From Streptomyces sp. Tu6071 (GTDB taxonomy: Bacteria; Actinomycetota; Actinomycetes; Streptomycetales; Streptomycetaceae): a stretch of 64,000 bases of DNA. Below are positions 55,573 to 64,000 of this stretch, piece by piece (position 1 is the stretch's first letter; every line of letters starts with the position of its first letter). The notes below the pieces were generated by a model. It saw only the letters and a program-made list of their open reading frames with translations. It was not told the DNA's origin and searched no databases. The stretch is taken from the NCBI RefSeq assembly GCF_000213055.1, contig NZ_CM001165.1, forward strand, positions 6,222,945 to 6,286,944, written 5' to 3'. The translations under genes and the position numbers were made by a program.

Positions 55573-57333
55573 ATGAGCGGACGGGGTGGGACGCGGGGGT
55601 TCCGGGGGATCGTCGATCCCGGGGCGCCCCCGGAACGGGCCGATACGCGGGGGCCGCTGCGGTACATCTGGTGGCTCGTGCGGCGGCAGCGGGGGCGGGT
55701 GCTCACGGGGGCGTTCTACGGGAGCGCCTGGAGCGTCGCGCTCACGCTGCCCCCGTACCTCCTCGCGCGGGCCGTCGACGACGGGCTCGCGGCCGGGGAC
55801 ACGCGCGCCCTGCTGGCGTGGACGGGCGCGCTGCTCGGGATCGGCGCGGTCACCGCGTGGCTCAGCATCATGCGGCACCGCACGATGACGCGGGTCCGCA
55901 TGGACGCCGCCTTCCGCACCGTGCGCGTCCTCGTCGAGCACCTCGGGCGCCTCGGCGCGACGCTCTCCGGGCGCGCCTCCTCGGGCGAGGTCCTGACCGC
56001 CGGTTTCACCGACGCGGCCCGGATCGCCGATGTCCTCACCATCACGGGGCCCGGCGTCGGCTCGGTCCTCGCGTACGGCGTCGTCGCGGTGCTCCTGCTG
56101 CGGATCTCGCCGCTGCTCGCCGTCGTCGTGCTGCTCGGGGTGCCGCTCCTCGCGCTCCTCGTGGGGCCGCCGCTCGCGCGCCTGCGCGGCGCGGAGACCG
56201 CGTACCGCGAACGGCAGGGCACGCTCGCCGCGCGCCTCGTCGACCTCGCCGAGGGGCTGCGCGTGCTGCGCGCCTTCGGTGGCGGCGCGGGCTTCGAGGC
56301 CCGCTACCGGACCGGTTCGCGCGAACTGCTCGACCGGGGGTTGCGGGTCGGCGCGGTCACGAGCTGGGTCGAGGCGCTGACCGCCGGGCTGCCCGCCGTC
56401 TTCCTCGCCGTCGTCACATGGCTCGCCGCCCGCCTCGCCGTGCGCGGCGAGATCACGACGGGGGAACTCGCCGCCGTCTACGGCTACGTCGCCGTCCTCG
56501 TCGTCCCCGTCGCCTTCTTCATCGAGGGCGCGCACTCCCTCACGCACGGCGTCGTCGCCGGTCGCCGCGTCCTCACGCTCCTGCGCCTGGCCCCGGCCCA
56601 CGCCGACCCCGCGCACGGGCTCCCCGCACCCTCGGCGCCGGCCCCGCTCCACGACCCGGAGACCGGGGTCACGCTCGCGCCCGGCCGTTTCACGGCGCTC
56701 GTGAGCGCGCGCCCCGCCGAGACGGCCGCGCTCGTCGAGCGCTGCGCCGGACTCGCGCCCTCGGCCGTCACGTGGGACGGCGTCCCGCTCGGCGCGTACG
56801 CGCCCGCCGAGGTGCGCGCCCACGTCCTGCCCGCCGACCACGACGCGGCGCTCTTCGCGGGCCCGCTCCGGGAAGTCCTCGCGGGCGGCGGCGAACCGGC
56901 GCCCGAGGCGCTGCGCGCCGCCGTCCGCACCGCCGCCGCCGAGGACATCGTGCGTCTCCTGCCCGGCGGTCTCGACGCGCCCGTTCGGGCCAGGGGCACG
57001 GGGCTCTCCGGCGGGCAGCGCCAGCGCGTCCTGCTCGCCCGCGCGCTCCTCGCCGCGCCCGAGGTTTTGCTCGCGACCGAACCGGCCTCCGCGCTCGACG
57101 CGCACACCGAGGCCCTGCTCGCCGGGCGCCTGCACACCCACCGCGCGGGCCGCACGACCGTTCTCGCGACGACCTCCCCCTCGCTCCTCGGGCGCGCCGA
57201 CGTCGTGCACTGGCTCGTGGACAACAGGCTCGCGGAGAGCGGCACGCACCGGGACCTCATGGCGCGGTGCCCCGCGTACCGGGCCGTGGTGGCGCGCGAG
57301 GACACGGAGACGGAGGAGGTGGCGGCCGGATGA
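55573..57333 (+). CDS. ABC exporter half-transporter with degenerate ATPase site
   Basis: This 586-aa protein is an N-terminal six-helix exporter domain fused to an ATPase domain. The signature LSGGQRQRVLLARALL (near residue 477) is intact. Where Walker A should be (about 375-386) the sequence reads LVSARPAETAALVERC with no GKS/T, Walker B is VLLATEPASALDA with Ala and Thr replacing the Asp positions, and the H-loop histidine is replaced by Thr-Ser. It therefore cannot bind ATP normally by itself but can offer its signature to the partner encoded next, with which it overlaps by ATGA. Export substrate is unknown. Confidence 0.9.
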   Translation: MSGRGGTRGFRGIVDPGAPPERADTRGPLRYIWWLVRRQRGRVLTGAFYGSAWSVALTLPPYLLARAVDDGLAAGDTRALLAWTGALLGIGAVTAWLSIMRHRTMTRVRMDAAFRTVRVLVEHLGRLGATLSGRASSGEVLTAGFTDAARIADVLTITGPGVGSVLAYGVVAVLLLRISPLLAVVVLLGVPLLALLVGPPLARLRGAETAYRERQGTLAARLVDLAEGLRVLRAFGGGAGFEARYRTGSRELLDRGLRVGAVTSWVEALTAGLPAVFLAVVTWLAARLAVRGEITTGELAAVYGYVAVLVVPVAFFIEGAHSLTHGVVAGRRVLTLLRLAPAHADPAHGLPAPSAPAPLHDPETGVTLAPGRFTALVSARPAETAALVERCAGLAPSAVTWDGVPLGAYAPAEVRAHVLPADHDAALFAGPLREVLAGGGEPAPEALRAAVRTAAAEDIVRLLPGGLDAPVRARGTGLSGGQRQRVLLARALLAAPEVLLATEPASALDAHTEALLAGRLHTHRAGRTTVLATTSPSLLGRADVVHWLVDNRLAESGTHRDLMARCPAYRAVVAREDTETEEVAAG

Positions 57334-59237
57334 CGAGGCCCCGCCCCGAGCGGACCCCCGCGAAGCCCGCCCGCGGGACGGCGGGGAAGGCGTCGGCGAA
57401 GACGGCCGGAACGGCTTCCGTGCGGACGGCCGGCACGGCTTCCGCGACGACCACGGGCACGGCTTCCGCGAAGACCGCCGGGAAGGCGCCCGCGAAGGCC
57501 CCCGGCGGTGCCCCCGCGCTGCCCGTCGCCTCCGGTCGTGACGTCCTGCGCGCCGCGCTCGCGCTCGTCCGCGCCGACCGGCGCGGCTTCCTCGCCGCCG
57601 TGCTGCTCAACGTGTGCGCCGTCGGGGCCGGGCTCGTCGCGCCCTGGCTGCTCGGCGAGATCGTCGAGCGGGTGCGGGACGGGAGCGGCGTGCCGACCGT
57701 GGACCGGCTCGCCGCCGGGATACTCGCCGCTTCCCTCGCGCAGATCCTCCTCACCCGCTGGGCCCGCCTGCACGCCCACCGCTTCGGCGAGCGCGCGCAG
57801 GCCCGCGTACGGGAGCGCTTCGCGGCGCGCCTGCTCGCGCTGCCGCCCGCCGTCGCCGAGCGCGCGGGCACGGGCGACCTCGTCGTGCGGGGCACGACGG
57901 ACATCGGCACGGTCGGCACGACGCTGCGCGACGCGGGGCCCGAGGTCTTCGTCGCCGCGCTCCAGGTGCCGCTGATCCTCGGCGCCGCCGTGCTCGTGAG
58001 CCCGCTCCTCGGCGCCTGCGGCGTCCTCGGCCTCGCCGTCACGTGGGCGGCGGCGCGCTGGTACATGCGCCGCGCGCCCGCCGCGTACCTCGCCGAGGGC
58101 GAGGCGAACGCCGCGCTCGCCGAGGAGGTCACGGCCTCGGCGGCCGGGGCCCGTACGACGGAGGTGTACGGCCTCGCCGCGCGCCGCCTGGCCCGCGTCC
58201 TCGACCGGGTCGCCGCCGCGCACCGCGCCCGCGAGGGCACCCTCGCGCTGCGCAGCGTGCTCTTCCCCGCCGTCGACTTCGGCGCCTTCCTGCCGGTCGC
58301 CGCGGCCCTCCTGCTCGGCGGGCTGCTGCACGCGCACGGCCTCGCGAGCCTCGGCGCGGTCCTCGCCTGCGCGCTCTACCTGCGCAAGCTCTCCGAGCCC
58401 GTCGACATCCTGTTGCAGTGGCTGGAGTTCCTGCAACGCGGCACCGCCTCCTTCGCGCGCGTCGAGGGCGTGGGCCTGGTGACCGGCGACGCGCCGGTCC
58501 CCGCGCCGCGCGCGCCCACCGGTGACGGCACCCTGCGCCTGGCCGGGGTGCGGCACTCGTACGACGGCGACCGCGACGCCGTGCGCGACGTCGATCTGAC
58601 CGTGCGGCCCGGCGAACGCCTCGTCGTGGTCGGCCCCTCGGGCGCGGGCAAGACGACGCTCGGGCGCCTCGTGAGCGGCGCGGAGACCCCGAGCGGGGGA
58701 GCGGTGACGCTCGACGGGGTGCCCGTGCACACGCTGCCCCCGGGCCGCGTCGTCCTCGTCACGCAGGAGCACCACGTCTTCCTCGGCACGCTCCGCGAGA
58801 ACCTCGCCCTCGCCGCGCCCGACGCGGGCGACGCGGACCTGGAGCGCGCGCTCGCCACGGTGGGCGCGGACTGGGCGCGGGAACTGCCCGCCGGGCTCGA
58901 CACGGTGCTCGGCCCCGGCGGGCTGTCCCCGGACGGTGCGGCGGTCCAGCAACTGAGCCTCGCCCGCACCCTGTTGCTCGACCCGGGTGTCCTCGTCCTC
59001 GACGAGGCCACGTCGCTCATCGACCCCCGTACCGCCCGCCGCACCGAACGCGCGCTCGCGGCCGTCCTCGCGGGCCGTACGGTCATCACGGTCGCGCACC
59101 GCCTCCACACCACCCGCGACGCCGACCGCGTCGCGGTCATGGAGGACGGCGCGCTCACCGAACTGGGCACGCACGAGGAGCTGGTGGGGGCGGGGGGCAC
59201 CTACGCGGGACTGTGGCGGGCCTGGCACGGGGCCTGA
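57330..59237 (+). CDS. ABC exporter half-transporter with intact Walker motifs
   Basis: This 635-aa partner of the preceding protein has an N-terminal Ala/Thr/Lys/Gly-rich repeat stretch (TAGKASAKTAGTAS-like units, residues about 15-55), presumably a flexible cytoplasmic tail, before the six-helix domain. Its ATPase has Walker A VVGPSGAGKTTLGRLVSGAE near residue 434, Walker B VLVLDEATSLIDPRTAR near 554 and the switch His in TVAHRLHTTRDAD near 588. The signature is altered to LSPDGAAVQQLSLA near 532 instead of LSGGQ. Together the pair has one complete composite ATP site. It converges with the GH3 gene 12 nt away. Confidence 0.91.
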   Translation: MTRPRPERTPAKPARGTAGKASAKTAGTASVRTAGTASATTTGTASAKTAGKAPAKAPGGAPALPVASGRDVLRAALALVRADRRGFLAAVLLNVCAVGAGLVAPWLLGEIVERVRDGSGVPTVDRLAAGILAASLAQILLTRWARLHAHRFGERAQARVRERFAARLLALPPAVAERAGTGDLVVRGTTDIGTVGTTLRDAGPEVFVAALQVPLILGAAVLVSPLLGACGVLGLAVTWAAARWYMRRAPAAYLAEGEANAALAEEVTASAAGARTTEVYGLAARRLARVLDRVAAAHRAREGTLALRSVLFPAVDFGAFLPVAAALLLGGLLHAHGLASLGAVLACALYLRKLSEPVDILLQWLEFLQRGTASFARVEGVGLVTGDAPVPAPRAPTGDGTLRLAGVRHSYDGDRDAVRDVDLTVRPGERLVVVGPSGAGKTTLGRLVSGAETPSGGAVTLDGVPVHTLPPGRVVLVTQEHHVFLGTLRENLALAAPDAGDADLERALATVGADWARELPAGLDTVLGPGGLSPDGAAVQQLSLARTLLLDPGVLVLDEATSLIDPRTARRTERALAAVLAGRTVITVAHRLHTTRDADRVAVMEDGALTELGTHEELVGAGGTYAGLWRAWHGA

Positions 59238-59249
59238 GCCCGCGTGCCC

Positions 59250-61661
59250 TCAGCCCACCGTGAGGCGCGCCCCCCACGCCCGCTCGTACCCCACCTCCCG
59301 CACGGGCCCCGTCAGCCGGACCCCGTACCGCAGGCGGTGGTCCGCGCTCGACGCGGAGAGGCGGAACTCCAGGGCGCCCGGCTCGACGACGCGGCGGCCC
59401 GCGAGGCCGGTGAAGGAGGCCGTGTCGGCGGGGATCTCGACGTGCACGCGCGCCGAGGCGCCCGGGGCGAGCGGGACGCGCACCGCGCCGATCAGGCGCT
59501 GTTCGGGCTGCACGACGGAGGCGACCGGGTCGTGGAGGTAGACCTGCACGACCTCCGTGCCCGCTCGTCCGCCCGTGTTCGTGACCGTGAGGGCGAGGCG
59601 GACCGTGCCGTCCGTGGGCACCTCGTCGGGGGTCGCGGGGGTCAGGTCCGTCCAGGCGAAGGACGTGTACGCGAGGCCGTGGCCGAAGGGGTAGACGGGA
59701 CTCGGGTCGAGCGCCGAGACGTCGCTCGGGCCCGCGAGCGGGGCGCGCAGGTAGGTGCCGGGCTGGCCGTCCGGGGTGCGCGGCACGCTCACGGGGAGCC
59801 GCCCCGAGGGCGCCGCGCGCCCGCTGAGCAGCGCCGCGATCGCCCGCGTGCCCTCCTGCCCGGGGAAGAACGCCTGCACGAGGGCCCCCGCCTCGTCCGC
59901 CGCGCGTCCGAGCGCGTAGGGGCGGCCCGCGAGCAGCACGCCGACCACCGGGGTGCCCGTGTCGAGCAGCGCGTCCAGCAACTCCTGCTGCACGCCCGGG
60001 AGCGCGAGCGAAGGGGCGTCGCAGCCCTCGCCGCTCGTGCCGCGCCCGAAGAGCCCGGCGCGGTCCCCGAGCGCGGCGATCACGACCTCGGCCCCGCGCG
60101 CCGCGTCGAGCGCCGCGCCGAAACCCTCCGCCCCGCCCGTGTCGATCCCGCACCCGGCCACGGCGACGACGTCGCTGTCCGCGAACTCCGTCGCCACCGC
60201 CTCGTACAGCGTGGGCAGTTCGATGCCCGGGGCGAGGTCCGGGTGCGCGCCGCCGACGTGCACGGGGAAGGCGTAGCAGCCGAGCACCGCGAGCGGCGCC
60301 CCGGCCTGCGGCCCGATGACGGCGATGCGGCGCGGCGCGGCGAGCGGCAGGACGGGGCTCCCGTCCGGGGCCGCGTTGCGCAGCAGGACGAGGGACTCGG
60401 CGGCGAGCCGCGCGGACAGCTCCCCGTGCTCCGGCGGATCGAGGTCCACCGTGCCCCGTACGGCCTCGGGACTCAGCTCGCCACGCCCGCTCAGCGCGGG
60501 CGGTACGGGGTCGAAGTCCGCGTCGAGCAGCCCGAGTTCGGCCTTCTGCCGGAGCACCCTGCGCACCGCCCGGTCGACCGTCGCCTCGTCCACGAGCCCG
60601 GCGTCGAGCGCGGCGAGGAGCGGGGCCCCGTAGGCGTCCACGGTGGGGAGTTCGACGTCGACGCCCGCCCGGAGCGCGAGCGCGGCGGCCTCGGCCCGGT
60701 CGGCCGCGACGTGGTGGAGCGACTGGAGGAAGGCGACACCGAAGTAGTCGGCGACGACCGTGCCCTCGAAGCCCCACGTCTCGCGCAGCACACCGGTGAG
60801 GAGCGCCTGGTCGGCGGCGCTCGGCACGCCGTCCGTGTCGGTGTACGCGTGCATGACGGAGCGGGCGCCGCCCTCGCGCAGCGCCGCCTCGAAGGGCGGC
60901 AGCACGATGTCGGCGCGCTCGCGCGGGCCCATCGACACGGGGGCGAGGTTGCGCCCCGCGCGCGAGGCCGAGTAGCCCGCGAAGTGCTTGAGCGTCGCGA
61001 CGATCCCGGCCGACTCCAGTCCCCGCACGTACGCGGCGCCGACCCGCCCCACGAGGTACGGGTCCTCGCCGATCGTCTCCTCGACCCGCCCCCACCGCAG
61101 GTCCCGCACGACGTCGAGCACGGGCGCGAGCCCCTGGTGCACCCCGACCGCGCGCAGCGAGGCGCCGATCGCGGCGCCGACCCGCTCGACGAGGTCCGGA
61201 TCGAACGAGGCCCCCCACGCGAGCGGCACGGGGAAGGTCGTGGCACGCCAGGCGGCGAAGCCCGCGAGGCACTCCTCGTGCGCGAGTGCCGGGATACCGA
61301 AGCGGTTGCCCGCGATGACGCGCGCCTGGGTACGCAGGAGCGAGAGCGCGCCGAGCCCGGGATCGACCGGGGCGGTGCCGAAGGGGCGGGTGAGCTGGCC
61401 GAGTCCGTGCGGGAGGAGGTCGTCGAGCGCGGGCGGGGCCTGCATGTCGTGCTGGTGCGGGGCGACCTCCCCGCCCTCGGGCGAGGCACCGGCCCACAGC
61501 CCGTAGAGCTGCGCGGTCTTCTCCTCGCGGGTCATCGCGGCGAGCAGGGACTCGACCCGGGCGGCGCGCTCGGGAGAGAGCCGGGGGCGCGGGGCGGTAC
61601 GGGGACCCGTCCCGGCCGGGGGCGCGGGGGCGGCGGTCTCGGGGGTCACGCGGGTGGTCAC
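59250..61661 (-). CDS. GH3 beta-glucosidase/beta-xylosidase (BxlA-like), intracellular
   Basis: This 803-aa glycoside hydrolase family 3 enzyme has an (alpha/beta)8 domain with VHQGLAPVLDVVRDLRWGRV and ETIGEDPYLVGRVGAAYVRG near residue 180, KHFAGYSASRAGRNLAP near 235, and the nucleophile Asp in GTVVADYFGVAFL near 305. A C-terminal alpha/beta domain and an Fn3-like end domain (LTVTNTGGRAGTEVVQVYLH) follow. There is no signal peptide, so it hydrolyses imported oligosaccharides. The GTG at 61661 follows GGAGG and overlaps the permease stop (GTGA). Order SBP-permease-permease-GH3 matches the bxlEFGA xylobiose system; cellobiose or another beta-linked sugar is possible. Confidence 0.92.
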   Translation of the reverse strand: MTTRVTPETAAPAPPAGTGPRTAPRPRLSPERAARVESLLAAMTREEKTAQLYGLWAGASPEGGEVAPHQHDMQAPPALDDLLPHGLGQLTRPFGTAPVDPGLGALSLLRTQARVIAGNRFGIPALAHEECLAGFAAWRATTFPVPLAWGASFDPDLVERVGAAIGASLRAVGVHQGLAPVLDVVRDLRWGRVEETIGEDPYLVGRVGAAYVRGLESAGIVATLKHFAGYSASRAGRNLAPVSMGPRERADIVLPPFEAALREGGARSVMHAYTDTDGVPSAADQALLTGVLRETWGFEGTVVADYFGVAFLQSLHHVAADRAEAAALALRAGVDVELPTVDAYGAPLLAALDAGLVDEATVDRAVRRVLRQKAELGLLDADFDPVPPALSGRGELSPEAVRGTVDLDPPEHGELSARLAAESLVLLRNAAPDGSPVLPLAAPRRIAVIGPQAGAPLAVLGCYAFPVHVGGAHPDLAPGIELPTLYEAVATEFADSDVVAVAGCGIDTGGAEGFGAALDAARGAEVVIAALGDRAGLFGRGTSGEGCDAPSLALPGVQQELLDALLDTGTPVVGVLLAGRPYALGRAADEAGALVQAFFPGQEGTRAIAALLSGRAAPSGRLPVSVPRTPDGQPGTYLRAPLAGPSDVSALDPSPVYPFGHGLAYTSFAWTDLTPATPDEVPTDGTVRLALTVTNTGGRAGTEVVQVYLHDPVASVVQPEQRLIGAVRVPLAPGASARVHVEIPADTASFTGLAGRRVVEPGALEFRLSASSADHRLRYGVRLTGPVREVGYERAWGARLTVG

Positions 61662-62563
61662 TTTCCTCCCATGCCCATCAGCCCCTGGATGAGGGCCCGG
61701 CGGGCGAACAGGTACACGAGCAGGACGGGCAGGGTGGAGAGGACGACGGCGGCGAGCAGCCCGGGAATGTTCACGCCGTACTGGGTCTGGAAGTTGTAGA
61801 GGCCGAGCGTGACGACCTTCGTGTCCTCGGACTGGGTGAGGACGAGCGGGAAGAGGAAGCCGTTCCACGCCTGGAGCGCCGAGAACACGACGACGGTGGA
61901 GAGCCCGCTGCGCGAGAGCGGCAGGACGAGCCGCCGGAAGACGAGCCACGTGCTCGCGCCGTCGAGCGTCATCGCCTCGTACAGCTCGCCCGGGATCTCG
62001 CGCATCGTGCCGGTGAGGACGAGCGCGCAGATCGGCAGGCAGAACGCGGCGGTCGGCAGGATCACCCCGATGAGGTGGTCGTACAGACCGGCTTTCGAGA
62101 TGACGTAGAACATCGGGATGACGACGGCCTGCGCGGGCACCGCGAGTCCGAGGAGGAAGAGGCGGAAGACGCGCAGCGTCCCGGGGCGCGCGCCGCGCAC
62201 GACGGCGAAGGCGAGCGGCGGCACGAGCAGCAGCACGAGGGCGACGACGCAGACGGTGACGACGGCGGTGTTGAGGAAGTAGCGGCCGAAGCCGTTGTCG
62301 AAGACGTCGAGGTAGTTGTCGAGGGTGAGGTGGCGGGGGAGGCCGAGCGGGCCGCTCCGCTGGTAGTCGGGGCGCGACTGGAGCGTCGCCGCGAGCAGGA
62401 CGTACAGCGGCAGGCCGACGAGGACGAGCCAGAGCAGCGAGCCGAGACCGGCGAGGACGTTGGGGCGCTCGCCGGGGCGGCGGGTGCGGGTGCGGGCCCG
62501 GGGGGTGCGCGCGGGGCGCGGGGTCCGCGGCGCGGGGGCCTGCCGGGAGGTGGTCAGGCTCAT
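61658..62563 (-). CDS. ABC sugar importer permease, MalG type (BxlG-like)
   Basis: This 301-aa membrane subunit has a Pro/Arg-rich cytoplasmic start (RQAPAPRTPRPARTPRARTR) and six membrane segments. The EAA loop is ELYEAMTLDGASTWLVFRRL near residue 195. The ATG at 62563 overlaps the stop of the upstream permease (ATGA), and its stop overlaps the GH3 start. The ATPase is probably the shared MsiK, absent here. Confidence 0.93.
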   Translation of the reverse strand: MSLTTSRQAPAPRTPRPARTPRARTRTRRPGERPNVLAGLGSLLWLVLVGLPLYVLLAATLQSRPDYQRSGPLGLPRHLTLDNYLDVFDNGFGRYFLNTAVVTVCVVALVLLLVPPLAFAVVRGARPGTLRVFRLFLLGLAVPAQAVVIPMFYVISKAGLYDHLIGVILPTAAFCLPICALVLTGTMREIPGELYEAMTLDGASTWLVFRRLVLPLSRSGLSTVVVFSALQAWNGFLFPLVLTQSEDTKVVTLGLYNFQTQYGVNIPGLLAAVVLSTLPVLLVYLFARRALIQGLMGMGGK

Positions 62564-63462
62564 ATCCCCTCCTGCGTGCCGGTCATTTTGTCGTAGCCCG
62601 AGAGGCGGACCACGACGAGCGAGATGAGGGTCGCGACGAGGACGAGGAGCAGGGCGACCGCCGAGCCCGTCCCGTAGTCGAAGCTCTTGAACGCCTTGTC
62701 GTACATGTAGTAGGCGGTGATCGTCGTGTCCGTGCCGGGGCCGCCCTGCGTCAGGATGAGCACGGTGTCGAAGGTCGTGAGACCGCCGACGATCATGAGG
62801 ATCACCGAGGTGATGACCGAGTTGCGCAGTTGCGGCAGCGTCACGTGGAAGAACTGCCGCCAGCGGCCGGCGCCGTCGATCGCCGCCGCCTGGTAGAGGA
62901 CTTCGGGGATCGCGCGGGCCGCGCCCTGGTAGATGAGCGTGTGCAACGGCGTGAACTGCCAGGCGGCGACGAAGACGAGCACGCCGATCGCCGTGGACTG
63001 CTTGCCGAAGAGGTTCCCGTCGCCGAAGAGCCACCCCAGCTCGGACGGGATGCCGAAGTTCGGGTCGAGCAGCGCGCGCCACAGCACCGAGACGGCCGTC
63101 GCCGAGAGCAGCAGCGGCACGAAGAAGAGCGCGGACAGCACGGCCCGGTTGCGCTGCCTGCCCGCCGCCCACACGCCGAGCGCGATGCTCAGCGGGGTCT
63201 GCACGACGACGCCGAGCAGCGTGAGCAGGACGGAGAGCCAGACGCTGTGCAGGAGCACGGGGTCGGCGAAGAGCGTGCGCCAGTTGCCGAGCCCGTTGAA
63301 GTGCGGGGTGTCGAGCCCGCTCCAGTCGGTGAAGGCCAGGACGGCCACGAGCAGGAGCGGGACGAGCGCGAAGAGCGTGAAGAAGACGACGGCGGGGAGG
63401 GTCCAGGCGACGCCGGGTCGGGCGGCCGGCCTGCGGGGCCGGGGCACGGTCGAGGAGGTCAC
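62560..63462 (-). CDS. ABC sugar importer permease, MalF type (BxlF-like)
   Basis: This 300-aa membrane subunit starts with GTG 63462. The first membrane segment is WTLPAVVFFTLFALVPLLLV. The EAA loop VLYQAAAIDGAGRWRQFFHV lies near residue 195, and the end has SLVVVRLSGYDKM. It lies 15 nt downstream of the solute-binding gene and overlaps the second permease by ATGA. Confidence 0.93.
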   Translation of the reverse strand: MTSSTVPRPRRPAARPGVAWTLPAVVFFTLFALVPLLLVAVLAFTDWSGLDTPHFNGLGNWRTLFADPVLLHSVWLSVLLTLLGVVVQTPLSIALGVWAAGRQRNRAVLSALFFVPLLLSATAVSVLWRALLDPNFGIPSELGWLFGDGNLFGKQSTAIGVLVFVAAWQFTPLHTLIYQGAARAIPEVLYQAAAIDGAGRWRQFFHVTLPQLRNSVITSVILMIVGGLTTFDTVLILTQGGPGTDTTITAYYMYDKAFKSFDYGTGSAVALLLVLVATLISLVVVRLSGYDKMTGTQEGI

Positions 63463-63477
63463 GGTTCCTGCCGCCGT

Positions 63478-64000
63478 TCAGGAGGTGGTGAGGGCCTGCA
63501 TGGCCTTGACGAAGCCGTCCGCGTCGAGCTGCCCGTTGGTGAACTGCTGGACGGCGCGGTGGATCGGGGTGCTGTTCTGCGGCGCGTACGCCTGGTCCCA
63601 GGAGAGCTGGAAGGAGGGGGCCTTGCCGACGAGGTCGAGCTGGTACTTCGCGTAGGCGGGGTCGTCGGTCGTGCCGAGGAACTTCTCGGTGTTCGTCGTC
63701 GTCGGCAGGTTGCCGATCGCGAGCTGCTGCTTCACGAAGCTGTCGGAGTACATGAGCTTCAGGAACGCGGCGATGGCGTCCGGGTGTCCGGCCTTCTTCG
63801 TGACCGAGTAGAAGTTGTTCGTGTTCCCGACGATGGCCGCCGGGTCGCCCTTGCCGCCCGGGACGCCCGGGAAGTCGCTCCAGCCGATGTCCTTGAGCGC
63901 GCCCGGGTTCGCGTCCTTCACGGTCGAGTACTCCCAGGAGCCCATCAGCTCGAAGGCGGCCCTGCCGCTCGCGAGGAGCTGCGCCGTACCGCCGTCGGTC
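63478..64000 (-). CDS. ABC sugar importer solute-binding protein (partial, BxlE-like)
   Basis: Only the C-terminal 173 codons are in the window; the 5' part with the lipoprotein signal lies beyond base 64000. The visible part is a family-1 extracellular binding protein: AAFELMGSWEYSTVKD, then DIGWSDFPGVPGGKGDPAAI, followed by IAAFLKLMYSDSFVKQQLAI and SFQLSWDQAYAPQ. These are the hinge and C-lobe features of oligosaccharide-binding proteins. It is the first gene of the reverse importer-GH3 operon. The in-frame ATG at 63945 is an internal Met, not the start. Confidence 0.92.
   Translation of the reverse strand, partial: TDGGTAQLLASGRAAFELMGSWEYSTVKDANPGALKDIGWSDFPGVPGGKGDPAAIVGNTNNFYSVTKKAGHPDAIAAFLKLMYSDSFVKQQLAIGNLPTTTNTEKFLGTTDDPAYAKYQLDLVGKAPSFQLSWDQAYAPQNSTPIHRAVQQFTNGQLDADGFVKAMQALTTS

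Overview
The window is a stretch of streptomycete chromosome. It has very high GC, strong G/C preference at third codon positions, GTG and TTG starts, many ATGA/GTGA stop-start overlaps, and the actinobacterial block uvrC-rapZ-yvcK-whiA followed by gap-pgk-tpiA-secG, then rbpA. Opposite-strand and out-of-frame open frames are abundant because of the GC content and were ignored. No tRNA, rRNA, CRISPR array, IS element, prophage or replication origin was seen. Identifications come from recognising sequence motifs by eye; no database was searched.

Region 1 (1-13.3 kb): nucleotide excision repair and development. uvrA and a PfkB-type sugar kinase converge on a strong bidirectional terminator. uvrC (with an unusually long low-complexity tail), rapZ, yvcK and whiA form an overlapping operon. 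uvrC is preceded by a match to the RecA-independent DNA-damage promoter, placed so that the mRNA would be leaderless. A VOC-family gene, two long non-coding stretches and gap follow.

Region 2 (13.3-28.9 kb): central carbon metabolism and export. pgk, tpiA and secG are followed by rbpA and an MFS exporter gene that carries a second, nearly perfect DNA-damage promoter. pgi and a degraded DUF2087-type gene run forward and meet the reverse pentose phosphate operon tkt-tal-zwf-opcA-pgl. ctaB is divergent from tkt.

Region 3 (29-40.7 kb): a small conserved gene, a degenerate FluG-like amidohydrolase and ctaA, then what looks like a peptidoglycan-recycling island. The island holds an ABC sugar importer and cytoplasmic NagZ on one strand, and a MurR-like RpiR regulator and AnmK divergently on the other, around a promoter with operator-like repeats. 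An ABC-2 exporter pair ends the region.

Region 4 (40.7-51.3 kb): the suf Fe-S assembly operon (sufR-sufB-sufD-Rieske ferredoxin-sufC-sufS-sufU-sufT), with a CAAC-N6-GTTG SufR-type operator over the sufR start. After it come an SMR exporter with its own TetR regulator, a small membrane protein, a HxlR-peroxiredoxin fusion and dapD.

Region 5 (51.3-64 kb): a Ser/Gly repeat protein, a secreted nuclease, an unidentified 488-aa protein, a heterodimeric ABC exporter with complementary degenerate ATP sites, and a BxlEFGA-like importer with a GH3 glycosidase. The importer's solute-binding gene runs off the window end.
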